Assembly: GCF_003049505.1 (NCBI RefSeq)
Contig: NZ_PYWN01000061.1
Coordinates: forward strand, 1 to 64,000
DNA length: 64,000 bases
Direction: 5' to 3'
Source of the DNA: Metasolibacillus meyeri
GTDB taxonomy: Bacteria > Bacillota > Bacilli > Bacillales_A > Planococcaceae
Position numbers and translations under genes: made by a program. This document shows, piece after piece, positions 8,958 to 17,612 of the stretch (its first letter is position 1; each line of letters starts with the position of its first letter). The notes beneath the pieces are model-generated. The model worked only from the letters and a program-made list of their open reading frames with translations. It was not told the origin of the DNA and made no database searches.

Positions 8958-9506
8958 TTAATCCCTTCCTTCTAATAAAATTTTTAATTTATCTCTTGCT
9001 CGCTTTAGCCTCGTTTTCACCGTATTGTCATTACATTGTAAAATGGTAGCAATTTCGTAAACCGATAGTTCCTCATAATAATAAAGTAAGATTACCTCTC
9101 GATATTTTGTAGGCAATGTAAGTACCGCATATGCTAAGGCAGCGTTTGATTCTTGTTGAATTAGGAATTGTTCAACGGGTGGTTGTGTTGGTAGCTGTTG
9201 ATCAAAGCCGCTATTTTTAACGATAATGCGTTTAAACCAAGCTGTTCGATAATAATCCTTTGCGCGGTTAATTGTAATGCGATAAATCCATGCTTTGTAT
9301 GATTGAATCGTGTGCCTTTTATTGTATTGTTCGTAGCAAGTGAGGAATACATCTTGTACGATTTCTTGTGCCTTACCCCAGTCTTGTACATAGCTATAGG
9401 CTAGCTTTGTTAATGCAAGTCCATATGTATCCATCAAGTTATCGAGCCATGCTTCGGGTGTATCAAATGTAGCATCTAATGAAATATTTTCTATGTGTGT
9501 CATCAT
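8958..9506 (-). CDS. ECF sigma-70 family RNA polymerase sigma factor
   Basis: This is an extracytoplasmic-function sigma factor of 182 aa. Region 2 is recognisable (AYSYVQDWGKAQEIVQDVFL, then a WIYRITINRAKDYYR stretch) and region 4 has the helix-turn-helix ELSVYEIATILQCNDNTVKTRLKRAR; region 3 is absent, as expected for ECF. ATG 9506 has AAAGGATG seven bases upstream. A typical ECF promoter, TGAAAC-N17-CGTC, lies directly upstream at 9531-9557, which suggests the factor transcribes its own operon. The adjacent membrane protein would hold it inactive until released. The spacing and promoter resemble SigW/SigX/SigV-type systems; I cannot assign an orthologue. Confidence 0.9.
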   Translation of the reverse strand: MMTHIENISLDATFDTPEAWLDNLMDTYGLALTKLAYSYVQDWGKAQEIVQDVFLTCYEQYNKRHTIQSYKAWIYRITINRAKDYYRTAWFKRIIVKNSGFDQQLPTQPPVEQFLIQQESNAALAYAVLTLPTKYREVILLYYYEELSVYEIATILQCNDNTVKTRLKRARDKLKILLEGRD

Positions 9507-9530
9507 CTCACATCCTTTCTTTGCCCCTAA

Positions 9531-9557
9531 GACGACCTAAAGGTGGAATGCGTTTCA
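9531..9557 (-). promoter_or_regulatory. ECF-type autoregulatory promoter
   Basis: On the minus strand TGAAAC (9557-9552) and CGTC (9534-9531) are separated by exactly 17 bases. This is the -35 AAC / -10 CGT arrangement of Bacillus ECF promoters. It sits 24 bases before the sigma gene start with a Shine-Dalgarno in between. Confidence 0.65.
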
Positions 9558-9645
9558 AAAAAATATAGACAGAGGGAGATTTTGGAGTAAATTTCATCAA
9601 AAGTGTTCAGAAAGCCTAAAGTACTTTTAAAACACAATATTGGGG

Positions 9646-9659
9646 AGAAAACGTTTTCG
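9646..9659. promoter_or_regulatory. Possible cre (CcpA) site or palindromic operator
   Basis: The perfect 12-base palindrome GAAAACGTTTTC lies within AGAAAACGTTTTCG and resembles the catabolite-responsive element. It is about 90 bases upstream of the ECF promoter and just past the niaR terminator, so its target is unclear. Confidence 0.35.
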
Positions 9660-9675
9660 ATTACTTAAAAGCAAT

Positions 9676-9725
9676 AAAAGCTGTGTGGAAAGTAAGCTAA
9701 CGCGCCACTTTTCACACAGCCTTTT
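9676..9725 (-). terminator. Terminator of niaR
   Basis: The arm AAAAGCTGTGTGGAAAGT pairs with ACTTTTCACACAGCCTTTT and is flanked by an A run that reads as T on the minus strand. It follows the niaR stop codon. Confidence 0.75.
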
Positions 9726-10251
9726 AATTTTCTACTAAATAGCCTTTTTCGCGCAAGCGTTCTTCAGCTAAATCAAGCAAGCCTTCAGAGGGGGCGCTAA
9801 TCATATGCATATGTGTTCCATCTGTTAAGACGGATAAGTAATTGGCTTTTGTTTCCTCTACACGCTTGACGAAAGCCTCTACTTCTGGGCGATTTGACAC
9901 CATAATGGAAGCAGTAATTTCACCGTATATGGCATGTTCCACAATGACGTTTTTAATCGTTACACCGCAATCGACAATTGTAAACATCTCATCTAATGCA
10001 TTTTCGGCACTATGTGTACAAACAATTTTACGCTCTACATAAGCTGCTTTTTCCAAAGGCATATATAAATAACCTTGACTTGTTGAAATAATGGGTTCGT
10101 TGCGTGCTTTTAATAAATTCATATCATTGACAATCACTTGACGTGACACATTGGCATGCTTCGCTAATTCAGTGCCTGTAATGGCTTTACCTGCTGTTTT
10201 TAATAACGACAACAGCTCATAGCGGCGTTCTTCACCTAACATTTTTTTCAT
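9724..10251 (-). CDS. niaR: Nicotinate-responsive transcriptional repressor NiaR
   Basis: This is an NAD-biosynthesis repressor of the YrxA/NiaR family, 175 aa. An N-terminal winged helix-turn-helix (TGTELAKHANVSRQVIVNDM) is followed by the 3H domain, which binds nicotinate through conserved histidines; VVIEHAIYG-like and THMHMI segments are visible. AGAGGTGG precedes ATG 10251, preferable to the upstream in-frame start at 10332. In Bacillus subtilis yrxA sits beside nadBCA and safA. Here safA is the divergent neighbour while nad genes are absent from the window, so the repressor has kept the neighbour but not its targets. Confident from domain order and context. Confidence 0.88.
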   Translation of the reverse strand: MKKMLGEERRYELLSLLKTAGKAITGTELAKHANVSRQVIVNDMNLLKARNEPIISTSQGYLYMPLEKAAYVERKIVCTHSAENALDEMFTIVDCGVTIKNVIVEHAIYGEITASIMVSNRPEVEAFVKRVEETKANYLSVLTDGTHMHMISAPSEGLLDLAEERLREKGYLVEN

Positions 10252-10423
10252 GCTACCACCTCTAAACATTTGATTCCGTATGAACGGATAGTATTTTTTT
10301 CTATTATGTATATCAATAATTTGTCCAAACATAGTGTAACATGAGAGCCTCTATATGCGCCTAAAAGATTTGTGTCCATTTTTTAATTTCCACATATGAT
10401 AAAGCGAGAAAAGGAGGATGCCC

Positions 10424-11281
10424 ATGCGAGTTCATATTGTCCAAAAAGGCGATACACTTTGGAAAATTGCCAAGCAATACAGTATCGGCTTTGATGAGCT
10501 GAAGCGTTTAAATGCACATTTAGCCAATCCCGATTACATTGTACCAGGAATGGAAATTTATTTACCAGACGGTCATCATGGAAAGGAAAGTCCAAAAGAA
10601 CATGTAAAGGAAAAGGTAGAAAGCCCGCGGAAGATGGTACCGCCACCCGTGCCACCACCACAACCACCAAAAATCGAGCAACCGATAGCACCACAGCCAC
10701 ACTGGCAGCCGCAACAGCCTGTATGGCCTGAGTTTAATTTATACATGCCTTGGCATATCGATATGATGCAAATGCAGCCGATGATGCCACCACCACAAAT
10801 GCAGCCGCCTATGATGCCATTACCACAGCAACCAATCGTGCCATTACCAGAAATCCAACAGCCACCGCAAGTGCAACAACCAATCATGCCATTGCCAGAG
10901 GTGCAACAGCCACCACAAGTGCAGCCACCGATGATGCCGATGCCAGAATTCCCACCACCACACATGCAGCAACCGATGTTCCCGCCACCAATGCCATGTC
11001 AACCAATGCCACCAATGTGTATGCCACCAATGCCGATGATGTGCTGTTGTCCGATGCCGATGCCAATGCCGTACGATATGATGATGTATCCACAAATGTC
11101 GCCATATCAACAAATGCCACAGTTTGCGGAAATGGAACAACAAGCTTCACCGATGATGGAAAATGAAATGTGTACGGAAAATGTCAATGAAGCAATGAAT
11201 CAGCCTTACCCATATGCACCATGTCCACAAATGATGCCTTTACCGTGCCAGCCAATGCCTTGCCCACCATGGCAATATTAA
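10424..11281 (+). CDS. safA: SafA-like spore coat assembly protein with LysM domain
   Basis: This is a spore coat/cortex interface protein. Residues 1-48 form a LysM domain (VHIVQKGDTLWKIAKQYS ... VPGMEIYLP) that would bind cortex peptidoglycan. The remaining 230 residues are low complexity, dominated by Pro, Met and Gln with Cys-containing clusters near the C-terminus and tandem PLPE-QQPPQVQ-type units. B. subtilis SafA has the same LysM-plus-disordered plan and scaffolds inner-coat proteins. AAAGGAGG at 10410-10417 fits ATG 10424 better than ATG 10418, which abuts it. The repeat-rich sequence opens long meaningless frames on both strands. Transcription in the mother cell (SigE) is expected from the family; I could not place a convincing promoter. 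Confidence 0.82.
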   Translation: MRVHIVQKGDTLWKIAKQYSIGFDELKRLNAHLANPDYIVPGMEIYLPDGHHGKESPKEHVKEKVESPRKMVPPPVPPPQPPKIEQPIAPQPHWQPQQPVWPEFNLYMPWHIDMMQMQPMMPPPQMQPPMMPLPQQPIVPLPEIQQPPQVQQPIMPLPEVQQPPQVQPPMMPMPEFPPPHMQQPMFPPPMPCQPMPPMCMPPMPMMCCCPMPMPMPYDMMMYPQMSPYQQMPQFAEMEQQASPMMENEMCTENVNEAMNQPYPYAPCPQMMPLPCQPMPCPPWQY

Positions 11282-11282
11282 T

Positions 11283-12107
11283 ATGTATATTAAGCATAAT
11301 TGCTGGAAATGGCAAACAGCAGCAGGTGCATTTTTTGTTAAGAAATATGATGATATAACAATTGAAAAAAAGGTTAAAAACATTCATCGAAAGCTAGCCA
11401 AAATTGATTTTCCTTATCATATTCCGATTGCTAACAACAATGATGGGCTCGTCATTCAAAAATGGCATGAAGGGCGTAGCGCACGCTTTGATCAAAAGGA
11501 AGAACGGCTAGCGGCAGTTGATTGTTTGCAGGCACTTCATGAAACGAAGGCTAACATTGAGTGGCACACTGAGCCACTCCCACGCCAGCAGCTACAACGG
11601 AAATGGCGAGCTAGATTTGAACGCTTTTTATTGAATGAAAAAGAGCTTTCTTCTTATTTAAACAAAGATTACGAGACAATTGTTCAGACAGCCTATAAAG
11701 GTTTGCGTAATATGCCAGCAGCTCCTATACAAATTACAGAAACAACACTGCTGCATGGTGATGTTGTGCATCACAATTTTTTGAGCACAGATAAAGGAAT
11801 GGTCTTAATTGATTTCGACTTAGCTGTGCTTGGCTCACCGATTGATGAAATGATTTTATGGTTGCATCGAGCTTTACCGAATGTTGATTATGATTTAGCA
11901 TTACTTTTAGAAGAGCATCCTTATACGAAGATTTGCAAACCACAGCTTTCCTATATATATTATCCAAATGAATTGCTACGGGAATGGCTTTATATTTTAC
12001 AGTTGGATACGAAGGAGCGCGAGCCTTTTCTTGATTATTTAATTCCCTTTACGAAAAAGGCGTTGCAGCATTGGCCAAAGCTAATTAAACAAATTGAGCA
12101 TTATTAG
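11283..12107 (+). CDS. APH/CotS-like phosphotransferase-fold protein, probable spore coat protein
   Basis: A kinase-fold protein of the aminoglycoside phosphotransferase superfamily, 274 aa. It carries the Brenner-type catalytic motif HGDVVHHN and the metal-binding motif LIDFDLA. Bacillus relatives (CotS, CotI, YsxE, YutH) are spore coat proteins, and its ATG starts one base after the safA stop, so coupled expression with a coat scaffold supports that role. No substrate is known. The catalytic residues are present, so it could be an active kinase; that is inference. A strong hairpin follows at 12109. Confidence 0.8.
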   Translation: MYIKHNCWKWQTAAGAFFVKKYDDITIEKKVKNIHRKLAKIDFPYHIPIANNNDGLVIQKWHEGRSARFDQKEERLAAVDCLQALHETKANIEWHTEPLPRQQLQRKWRARFERFLLNEKELSSYLNKDYETIVQTAYKGLRNMPAAPIQITETTLLHGDVVHHNFLSTDKGMVLIDFDLAVLGSPIDEMILWLHRALPNVDYDLALLLEEHPYTKICKPQLSYIYYPNELLREWLYILQLDTKEREPFLDYLIPFTKKALQHWPKLIKQIEHY

Positions 12108-12108
12108 A

Positions 12109-12153
12109 AAGCTGTATGAAAAGCATGCTTGTGCAAAGCTTTTCATACAGCTT
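12109..12153 (+). terminator. Terminator of the safA operon
   Basis: AAGCTGTATGAAAAGC (12109-12124) pairs perfectly with GCTTTTCATACAGCTT (12138-12153). The following T content is weak. Confidence 0.7.
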
Positions 12154-12443
12154 GTGCTATTTTTGGAGTGTAGACTGTTTAGCAAAATGCTCGTATTCTT
12201 TTGCGTGTTTGATAATATTGATTTCGGCTTCTCTCAGCAATGTTTTTTATACTGAAAGCGTAGCGACAGGTACAGGAGGCTCCCACCTCTATAGGTAGAC
12301 AAGTTGAGAATCATTTCAGCGGGTGTCCAGACGCAATTGCACCAAGGTGTAATAAATCTCTCGTGGCAATTCAAACTACCTTATTTTCTAGTGCTACTCT
12401 TGGGGCTGAAAATGACTTTTCAGACGCTCCTTACCTTCCTTTA
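12154..12443. other. Gene-free spacer before ruvA
   Basis: About 290 bases with no credible gene. It contains a 24-base dispersed repeat at 12251-12274 that recurs at 45380-45403 with two differences, followed by an element-like stretch, and a hairpin near 12404-12424 (CTGAAAA / TTTTCAG). It looks like a degraded repeat element. Confidence 0.5.
12251..12274 (+). repeat. 24-base dispersed repeat, copy 1
   Basis: It matches 45380-45403 at 22 of 24 positions (shared core GCGACAGGTACA). Both copies are intergenic and lie between a hairpin terminator and a housekeeping gene. Confidence 0.6.
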
Positions 12444-12452
12444 TGCTATAAT
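12444..12452 (+). promoter_or_regulatory. Extended -10 promoter of ruvA
   Basis: TGCTATAAT carries a consensus -10 with the TG extension, 27 bases before ATG 12479. No good -35 is visible. Confidence 0.55.
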
Positions 12453-12478
12453 GAATGCAGGATTGTGAGGGATGAAAG

Positions 12479-13099
12479 ATGTATGATTATTTAAAAGGAC
12501 AGGTGACGCGTATTACACCTGAATATGTCGTTTTAGAGCAACAAGGCATAGGCTGGCGATTGTTTACACCGAATCCATTTGCCTTTCAGAAAACAGCTGT
12601 AGAGCAGCAGGTTTTTTTACATATGCATGTGCGTGAGGATGCACAATATCTGTATGGATTTACGAGCTTAGATCAGCGTGAGTTATTCCGCAAATTAATT
12701 CAAGTTTCAGGTATTGGACCAAAGGGTGCATTAGCGATTTTAGCGACCGGGAATCCAGTGCAAGTCATTCAAGCAATTGAAATGGAAGACGAATCTTTTT
12801 TAATTAAATTTCCAGGTGTCGGCAAGAAAACAGCGCGTCAAATGATTTTAGATTTAAAAGGCAAGCTTGGAACGCTGTTAGATCATGTAGAGTTGCCGAG
12901 CACGGAGGAGGAACTTCCATTATTCGGCGCGAATCCGTATAAGCATGAGCTAGAAGAGGCACTATTAGCATTAATGGCACTTGGCTATGCGGAGCGTGAG
13001 CTAGCAAAGGTGCAGCCACAGCTTGAAGAAAACGAAGCGTTAACGACAACAGATGCTTATATGAAGCAAGCGTTACAGCTACTATTGAAATTAAAATAG
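12479..13099 (+). CDS. ruvA: Holliday junction branch migration protein RuvA
   Basis: RuvA, 206 aa, forms tetramers that bind Holliday junctions and load RuvB. The N-terminal OB domain (YDYLKGQVTRITPEYVVLEQQGIGWRL region) is followed by two helix-hairpin-helix units (VSGIGPKGALAIL and FPGVGKKTARQMILDLKGK) and a C-terminal three-helix domain (EEALLALMALGY) that contacts RuvB. Its length is normal. AGGG ahead of ATG 12479 supports the start. It opens the ruvA-ruvB-queA-tgt-yajC run, 12 bases before ruvB. Confidence 0.97.
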   Translation: MYDYLKGQVTRITPEYVVLEQQGIGWRLFTPNPFAFQKTAVEQQVFLHMHVREDAQYLYGFTSLDQRELFRKLIQVSGIGPKGALAILATGNPVQVIQAIEMEDESFLIKFPGVGKKTARQMILDLKGKLGTLLDHVELPSTEEELPLFGANPYKHELEEALLALMALGYAERELAKVQPQLEENEALTTTDAYMKQALQLLLKLK

Positions 13100-13111
13100 G
13101 AGGAATAAGGA

Positions 13112-14113
13112 ATGACAGATCGAGTGATTTCGAGCGAAGCGAATGCGGCAGAGGAACAGCTCGAGTATTCTTTACGCCCGCAGTCGCTTGCGCAATATAT
13201 TGGACAGCATCAAGTAAAGGATAACTTAAAAATTTTCATCGAAGCAGCAAAGCAGCGTCAAGAATGTTTAGACCATGTGTTACTATACGGTCCACCAGGG
13301 CTCGGAAAAACAACGCTGGCGACTGTCATTGCTAATGAAATGGGTGTACAAGTTCGGATGACGAGTGGGCCAGCGATTGAACGACCAGGTGATTTAGCAG
13401 CAATTGTTAGCAGCTTAGAGCCGGGGGATGTCTTATTTATTGACGAGATTCACCGTTTACCACGCGCGATTGAGGAAGTGCTTTATCCTGCAATGGAGGA
13501 TTTTTGTTTGGATATTGTGGTTGGCAAGGGTCCAGAGGCGCGCTCTATTCGTTTGGACTTGCCACCGTTTACACTAGTTGGTGCCACAACACGTGCTGGG
13601 GCGTTATCTGCACCGTTACGCGATCGCTTCGGTGTTTTATTGCGCCTTGAATTTTATGATGAGGAAGCTTTAGCACAAATCGTCATACGCAGTGGGCATC
13701 TTTTCGGTGTAGAAATGGATGAAACGGCAGCATATGAAATCGCCCGCCGTTCAAGGGGAACACCGCGTATTGCGAATCGCTTATTAAAACGTGTTCGTGA
13801 CTACGCACAAGTCATAGGCGATGGACAAATTTCATTACCGCTTGCTCAGCAGGCGCTTGAGCTACTACAAGTTGATCCACTTGGTTTAGACCATATTGAT
13901 CATAAATTATTAATGGCAATGCTTGAACGTTTCCGTGGAGGTCCAGTAGGCTTAGACACGCTGGCAGCATCGATTGGCGAGGAGCGCGTAACAATTGAGG
14001 ATGTGTATGAGCCCTATTTATTGCAAATCGGCTTCGTGCAGAGAACACCGAGGGGACGTATTGCCACAGCACTCGCATACGAGCATTTCGGCATCACGCC
14101 ACAACAAACTTAA
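13112..14113 (+). CDS. ruvB: Holliday junction branch migration ATPase RuvB
   Basis: This AAA+ hexameric motor, 333 aa, drives branch migration with RuvA. Walker [10 protein letters not shown], Walker [11 protein letters not shown], sensor 1 GATTRAG and the arginine-finger region LRDRFG are intact, followed by a sensor-2 helical domain ([11 protein letters not shown]) and a C-terminal winged helix ([18 protein letters not shown]). AGGAGG just after the ruvA stop sets ATG 13112. Cotranscription with ruvA is likely. Confidence 0.97.
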   Translation: MTDRVISSEANAAEEQLEYSLRPQSLAQYIGQHQVKDNLKIFIEAAKQRQECLDHVLLYGPPGLGKTTLATVIANEMGVQVRMTSGPAIERPGDLAAIVSSLEPGDVLFIDEIHRLPRAIEEVLYPAMEDFCLDIVVGKGPEARSIRLDLPPFTLVGATTRAGALSAPLRDRFGVLLRLEFYDEEALAQIVIRSGHLFGVEMDETAAYEIARRSRGTPRIANRLLKRVRDYAQVIGDGQISLPLAQQALELLQVDPLGLDHIDHKLLMAMLERFRGGPVGLDTLAASIGEERVTIEDVYEPYLLQIGFVQRTPRGRIATALAYEHFGITPQQT

Positions 14114-14130
14114 ATAAAAGGACGTTTTTT

Positions 14131-15168
14131 ATGAAAGTAGAAGATTTTGATTTTGATTTACCAGAAGAGTTAATTGCACAAACACCACTATTAGACCGCA
14201 CAGCAAGCCGTTTATTAGTTGTCAATCCAAATGAACAAACACTTGAGCACCACCAATTTGCGCATATTTTAGAGGAACTGCATGCAGGCGACTGCCTTGT
14301 GTTAAATGACACGCGTGTATTGCCTGCTCGCTTAATGGGCGTGAAAGAGGAGACAGGTGCGAATATCGAATTGCTATTGTTAAAGCAAACAAATGACGAT
14401 GAATGGGAAACATTAGTGAAGCCTGCAAAGCGTGTGAAAATAGGTACGATGGTTACATTCGGCGAAGGTTTGCTGCGCGCGCAATGCGTTGGCGAACTTG
14501 ACCATGGTGGGCGCATTTTCAAATTCCAATATGAAGGCATTTTTTATGAGATTTTAGAACGTTTAGGGGAAATGCCTTTACCGCCCTATATTCGTGAAAA
14601 GCTAGATGATCAGGAGCGCTATCAGACGGTTTATGCAAAGGAGCGCGGTTCAGCAGCTGCACCAACAGCAGGCTTGCATTTTACAGAGCCTTTGTTAGAG
14701 GCAATACGCGCAAAAGGGGTAGAAATTGCCTTCGTGACATTGCATGTCGGCTTAGGTACATTCCGTCCTGTAAGTGTTGATTCGATTGAGGAGCACGATA
14801 TGCATTCGGAGTTTTATAGCGTATCGGAGGAAACGGCTACAGTCATTAACCGCACAAAGGCCAATGGCGGAAATGTCATTGCGGTAGGGACGACATCGAC
14901 ACGTACTTTAGAAACGGTCGCTTCGAAACATGACGGGAAAATTGTTGCGGAGCAAGGCTGGACAGCCATCTTCATCTATCCAGGCTACGACTTTAAAGCA
15001 GTAGACGGACTTATTACAAATTTCCATTTACCGAAATCAACGCTTGTTATGCTTGTCAGTGCTTTAGCAAGTAAAGAGACAATTTTACATGCCTATAAAG
15101 AGGCGGTAGCTGAACAATATCGTTTCTTTAGCTTCGGTGATGCGATGTTTATTCGTCCAGCAAAATAA
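14131..15168 (+). CDS. queA: S-adenosylmethionine:tRNA ribosyltransferase-isomerase QueA
   Basis: QueA transfers and isomerises the ribosyl group of SAM onto preQ1-tRNA to give epoxyqueuosine. At 345 aa it has family hallmarks: N-terminal [33 protein letters not shown] and the C-terminal [16 protein letters not shown]. It lies 17 bases after ruvB with an AAAGGACG site, in the conserved ruvB-queA-tgt order. The next gene, tgt, acts one step earlier in the same modification pathway. Confidence 0.97.
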   Translation: MKVEDFDFDLPEELIAQTPLLDRTASRLLVVNPNEQTLEHHQFAHILEELHAGDCLVLNDTRVLPARLMGVKEETGANIELLLLKQTNDDEWETLVKPAKRVKIGTMVTFGEGLLRAQCVGELDHGGRIFKFQYEGIFYEILERLGEMPLPPYIREKLDDQERYQTVYAKERGSAAAPTAGLHFTEPLLEAIRAKGVEIAFVTLHVGLGTFRPVSVDSIEEHDMHSEFYSVSEETATVINRTKANGGNVIAVGTTSTRTLETVASKHDGKIVAEQGWTAIFIYPGYDFKAVDGLITNFHLPKSTLVMLVSALASKETILHAYKEAVAEQYRFFSFGDAMFIRPAK

Positions 15169-15274
15169 ATTGCTATTTCTAGGATAGCATTATAAAATAA
15201 GTTTTTGTGTGCATGGTCACATAGATAAATCCGAGGTACTGTTTTTACCTTTAGAAAATGAGAGGGATTTTTAA

Positions 15275-16420
<1,146 letters not shown>

Positions 16421-16543
16421 GCAAATTTGTCGTTAAACTAGAAAAATAACGAAAATTTAAGAAAATGAATAATTTCTAATCGCTTTTTGATAGTCATTTA
16501 TACTATACTTAAGAAGTGAGATTTTGAAAGGGGGACAAGCAGA

Positions 16544-16804
16544 ATGGAATCACTTTATTCTTTTTTACCGATTATTATCATGTTCGTTGCAATGTGGTTT
16601 ATTTTAATCCGTCCAGCACAAAAAAGACAAAAAGCAACAGCGGAAATGCAAAATAATATTAAGCGCGGTGACCGTGTCGTGACGATTGGCGGTTTACATG
16701 GTGAAGTAGATGCAATCGAAGATGCGTTTATATATGTAATTATCGGTGATAATGTACGCGTGAAATTTGAAAGACAAGCGATTGGTCGAGTTTTAGTAGA
16801 TTAA
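16544..16804 (+). CDS. yajC: Preprotein translocase accessory subunit YajC (YrbF)
   Basis: This is a small membrane protein of the SecDF-YajC complex, 86 aa. It has one N-terminal membrane helix (FLPIIIMFVAMWFILIRPAQKRQ) and a basic/beta cytoplasmic domain (RVVTIGGLHGEVDAI). The RP-QKRQK boundary and GDRVVTIGG are family signatures. AAAGGGGG precedes ATG 16544. secDF itself follows at 19775, after yrbG, spoVB and comN. Confidence 0.93.
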   Translation: MESLYSFLPIIIMFVAMWFILIRPAQKRQKATAEMQNNIKRGDRVVTIGGLHGEVDAIEDAFIYVIIGDNVRVKFERQAIGRVLVD

Positions 16805-16812
16805 TTGGCTAC

Positions 16813-16860
16813 AAGCTGTTAGGGAAGTAGAAAGATGCTACTTTCCTAGCGGCTTTTTTG
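16813..16860 (+). terminator. Terminator of the ruvA-yajC run
   Basis: AAGCTGTTAGGGAAGTAG (16813-16830) pairs with CTACTTTCCTAGCGGCTT (16838-16855) and is followed by TTTTG. Confidence 0.85.
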
Positions 16861-16922
16861 TTTGATTGAGCGAATCATTATCCTTGGCCTAGACAATGAT
16901 TCATTAAAATCTCGTATATAAA

Positions 16923-16957
16923 AACCTCTTTTTGTTTACAATGAACAAAAAGAGGTT
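16923..16957 (+). promoter_or_regulatory. Hairpin sequestering the yrbG Shine-Dalgarno
   Basis: A perfect 14-bp stem: AACCTCTTTTTGTT (16923-16936), a 7-nt loop, then AACAAAAAGAGGTT (16944-16957). The only Shine-Dalgarno for yrbG, AAAGAGG (16949-16955), lies entirely in the 3' arm, nine bases before ATG 16965. On the minus strand the same hairpin is followed by a short T run, so a terminator is the alternative reading. Confidence 0.6.
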
Positions 16958-16964
16958 CTTTCGT

Positions 16965-17612
16965 ATGCATGAATATTTGATGATTATCGTGAGGACATTG
17001 TTTGTTTATTTCCTTGTACTTTTCGTATTTCGTGTAATGGGCAAGCGTGAATTAGGTGAGCTGAGCATTTTAGATGTAGCTGTATATGTATTAATTGCTG
17101 AAGTGGCTGCTTTAGCGCTTGAAGATGTTGACAAGCCATTTTTTAAATCGATTTTGCCGATATTGCTCCTTTTTTCTATACAATATATTAACGCCATTTT
17201 TATTTTGAAAAATAAACGCTTGCGCGATGTAATTGATGGAGACCCTACTATTGTTGTACGCGATGGCGTTATTTTGGAAAATGCCATGGTCAAGCAACGT
17301 TATAATTTAGATGATTTATTTCAACAAATGCGCGAGCAAGGTGTCAGTTCTGTACAAACGATTTCCTTTGCCTTTTTAGAGCAATCCGGTAAGCTATCGA
17401 TTTATCTGAAAGATGGTCCTGCGTTTGTTTTACCTATTATTGTCGATGGTTATTTAGATTTGAAGCATCTACGTTTAATTGGCAAAACAGAAGAGTGGTT
17501 AGAAGATGAGCTGCGTGCACAAGGAATCTATTCGGTGAAACGTGTTTTTTATGCTTGCTATGAAGATGGCAAATTATATGTGCAACTAAAGTCTCGAAAA
17601 AATAGCCCGTAA
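16965..17612 (+). CDS. yrbG: DUF421 membrane protein, YrbG-like
   Basis: YrbG/YetF-family protein of unknown biochemical function, 215 aa. Three N-terminal membrane helices (through about residue 80, including FRVMGKRELGELSILD, a family signature) precede two cytoplasmic alpha/beta repeats (DVIDGDPTIVVRDGVI ... MREQGVSS and a second LRAQGIYSVKRVFYA). Relatives are made in or for spores and influence germination. ATG 16965 is chosen because AAAGAGG lies nine bases upstream; the in-frame TTG 16932 lies inside a hairpin. Its last 27 bases overlap the convergent spoVB gene. Confidence 0.85.
   Translation: MHEYLMIIVRTLFVYFLVLFVFRVMGKRELGELSILDVAVYVLIAEVAALALEDVDKPFFKSILPILLLFSIQYINAIFILKNKRLRDVIDGDPTIVVRDGVILENAMVKQRYNLDDLFQQMREQGVSSVQTISFAFLEQSGKLSIYLKDGPAFVLPIIVDGYLDLKHLRLIGKTEEWLEDELRAQGIYSVKRVFYACYEDGKLYVQLKSRKNSP

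Noticed and set aside
10576-11166. Long open frames on both strands within safA
   Set aside because: They arise from the Pro/Met/Gln low-complexity repeats and translate to runs of Cys/Gly, His/Trp or Ala/Thr with no ribosome sites.
12116-12298. Small open frame of 60 codons after the safA operon
   Set aside because: It begins inside a terminator hairpin and continues through repeat sequence without a Shine-Dalgarno.
16932-16964. Longer N-terminus for YrbG starting at TTG 16932
   Set aside because: The start lies in the hairpin's left arm without a ribosome site, and the extra residues are not part of the family.
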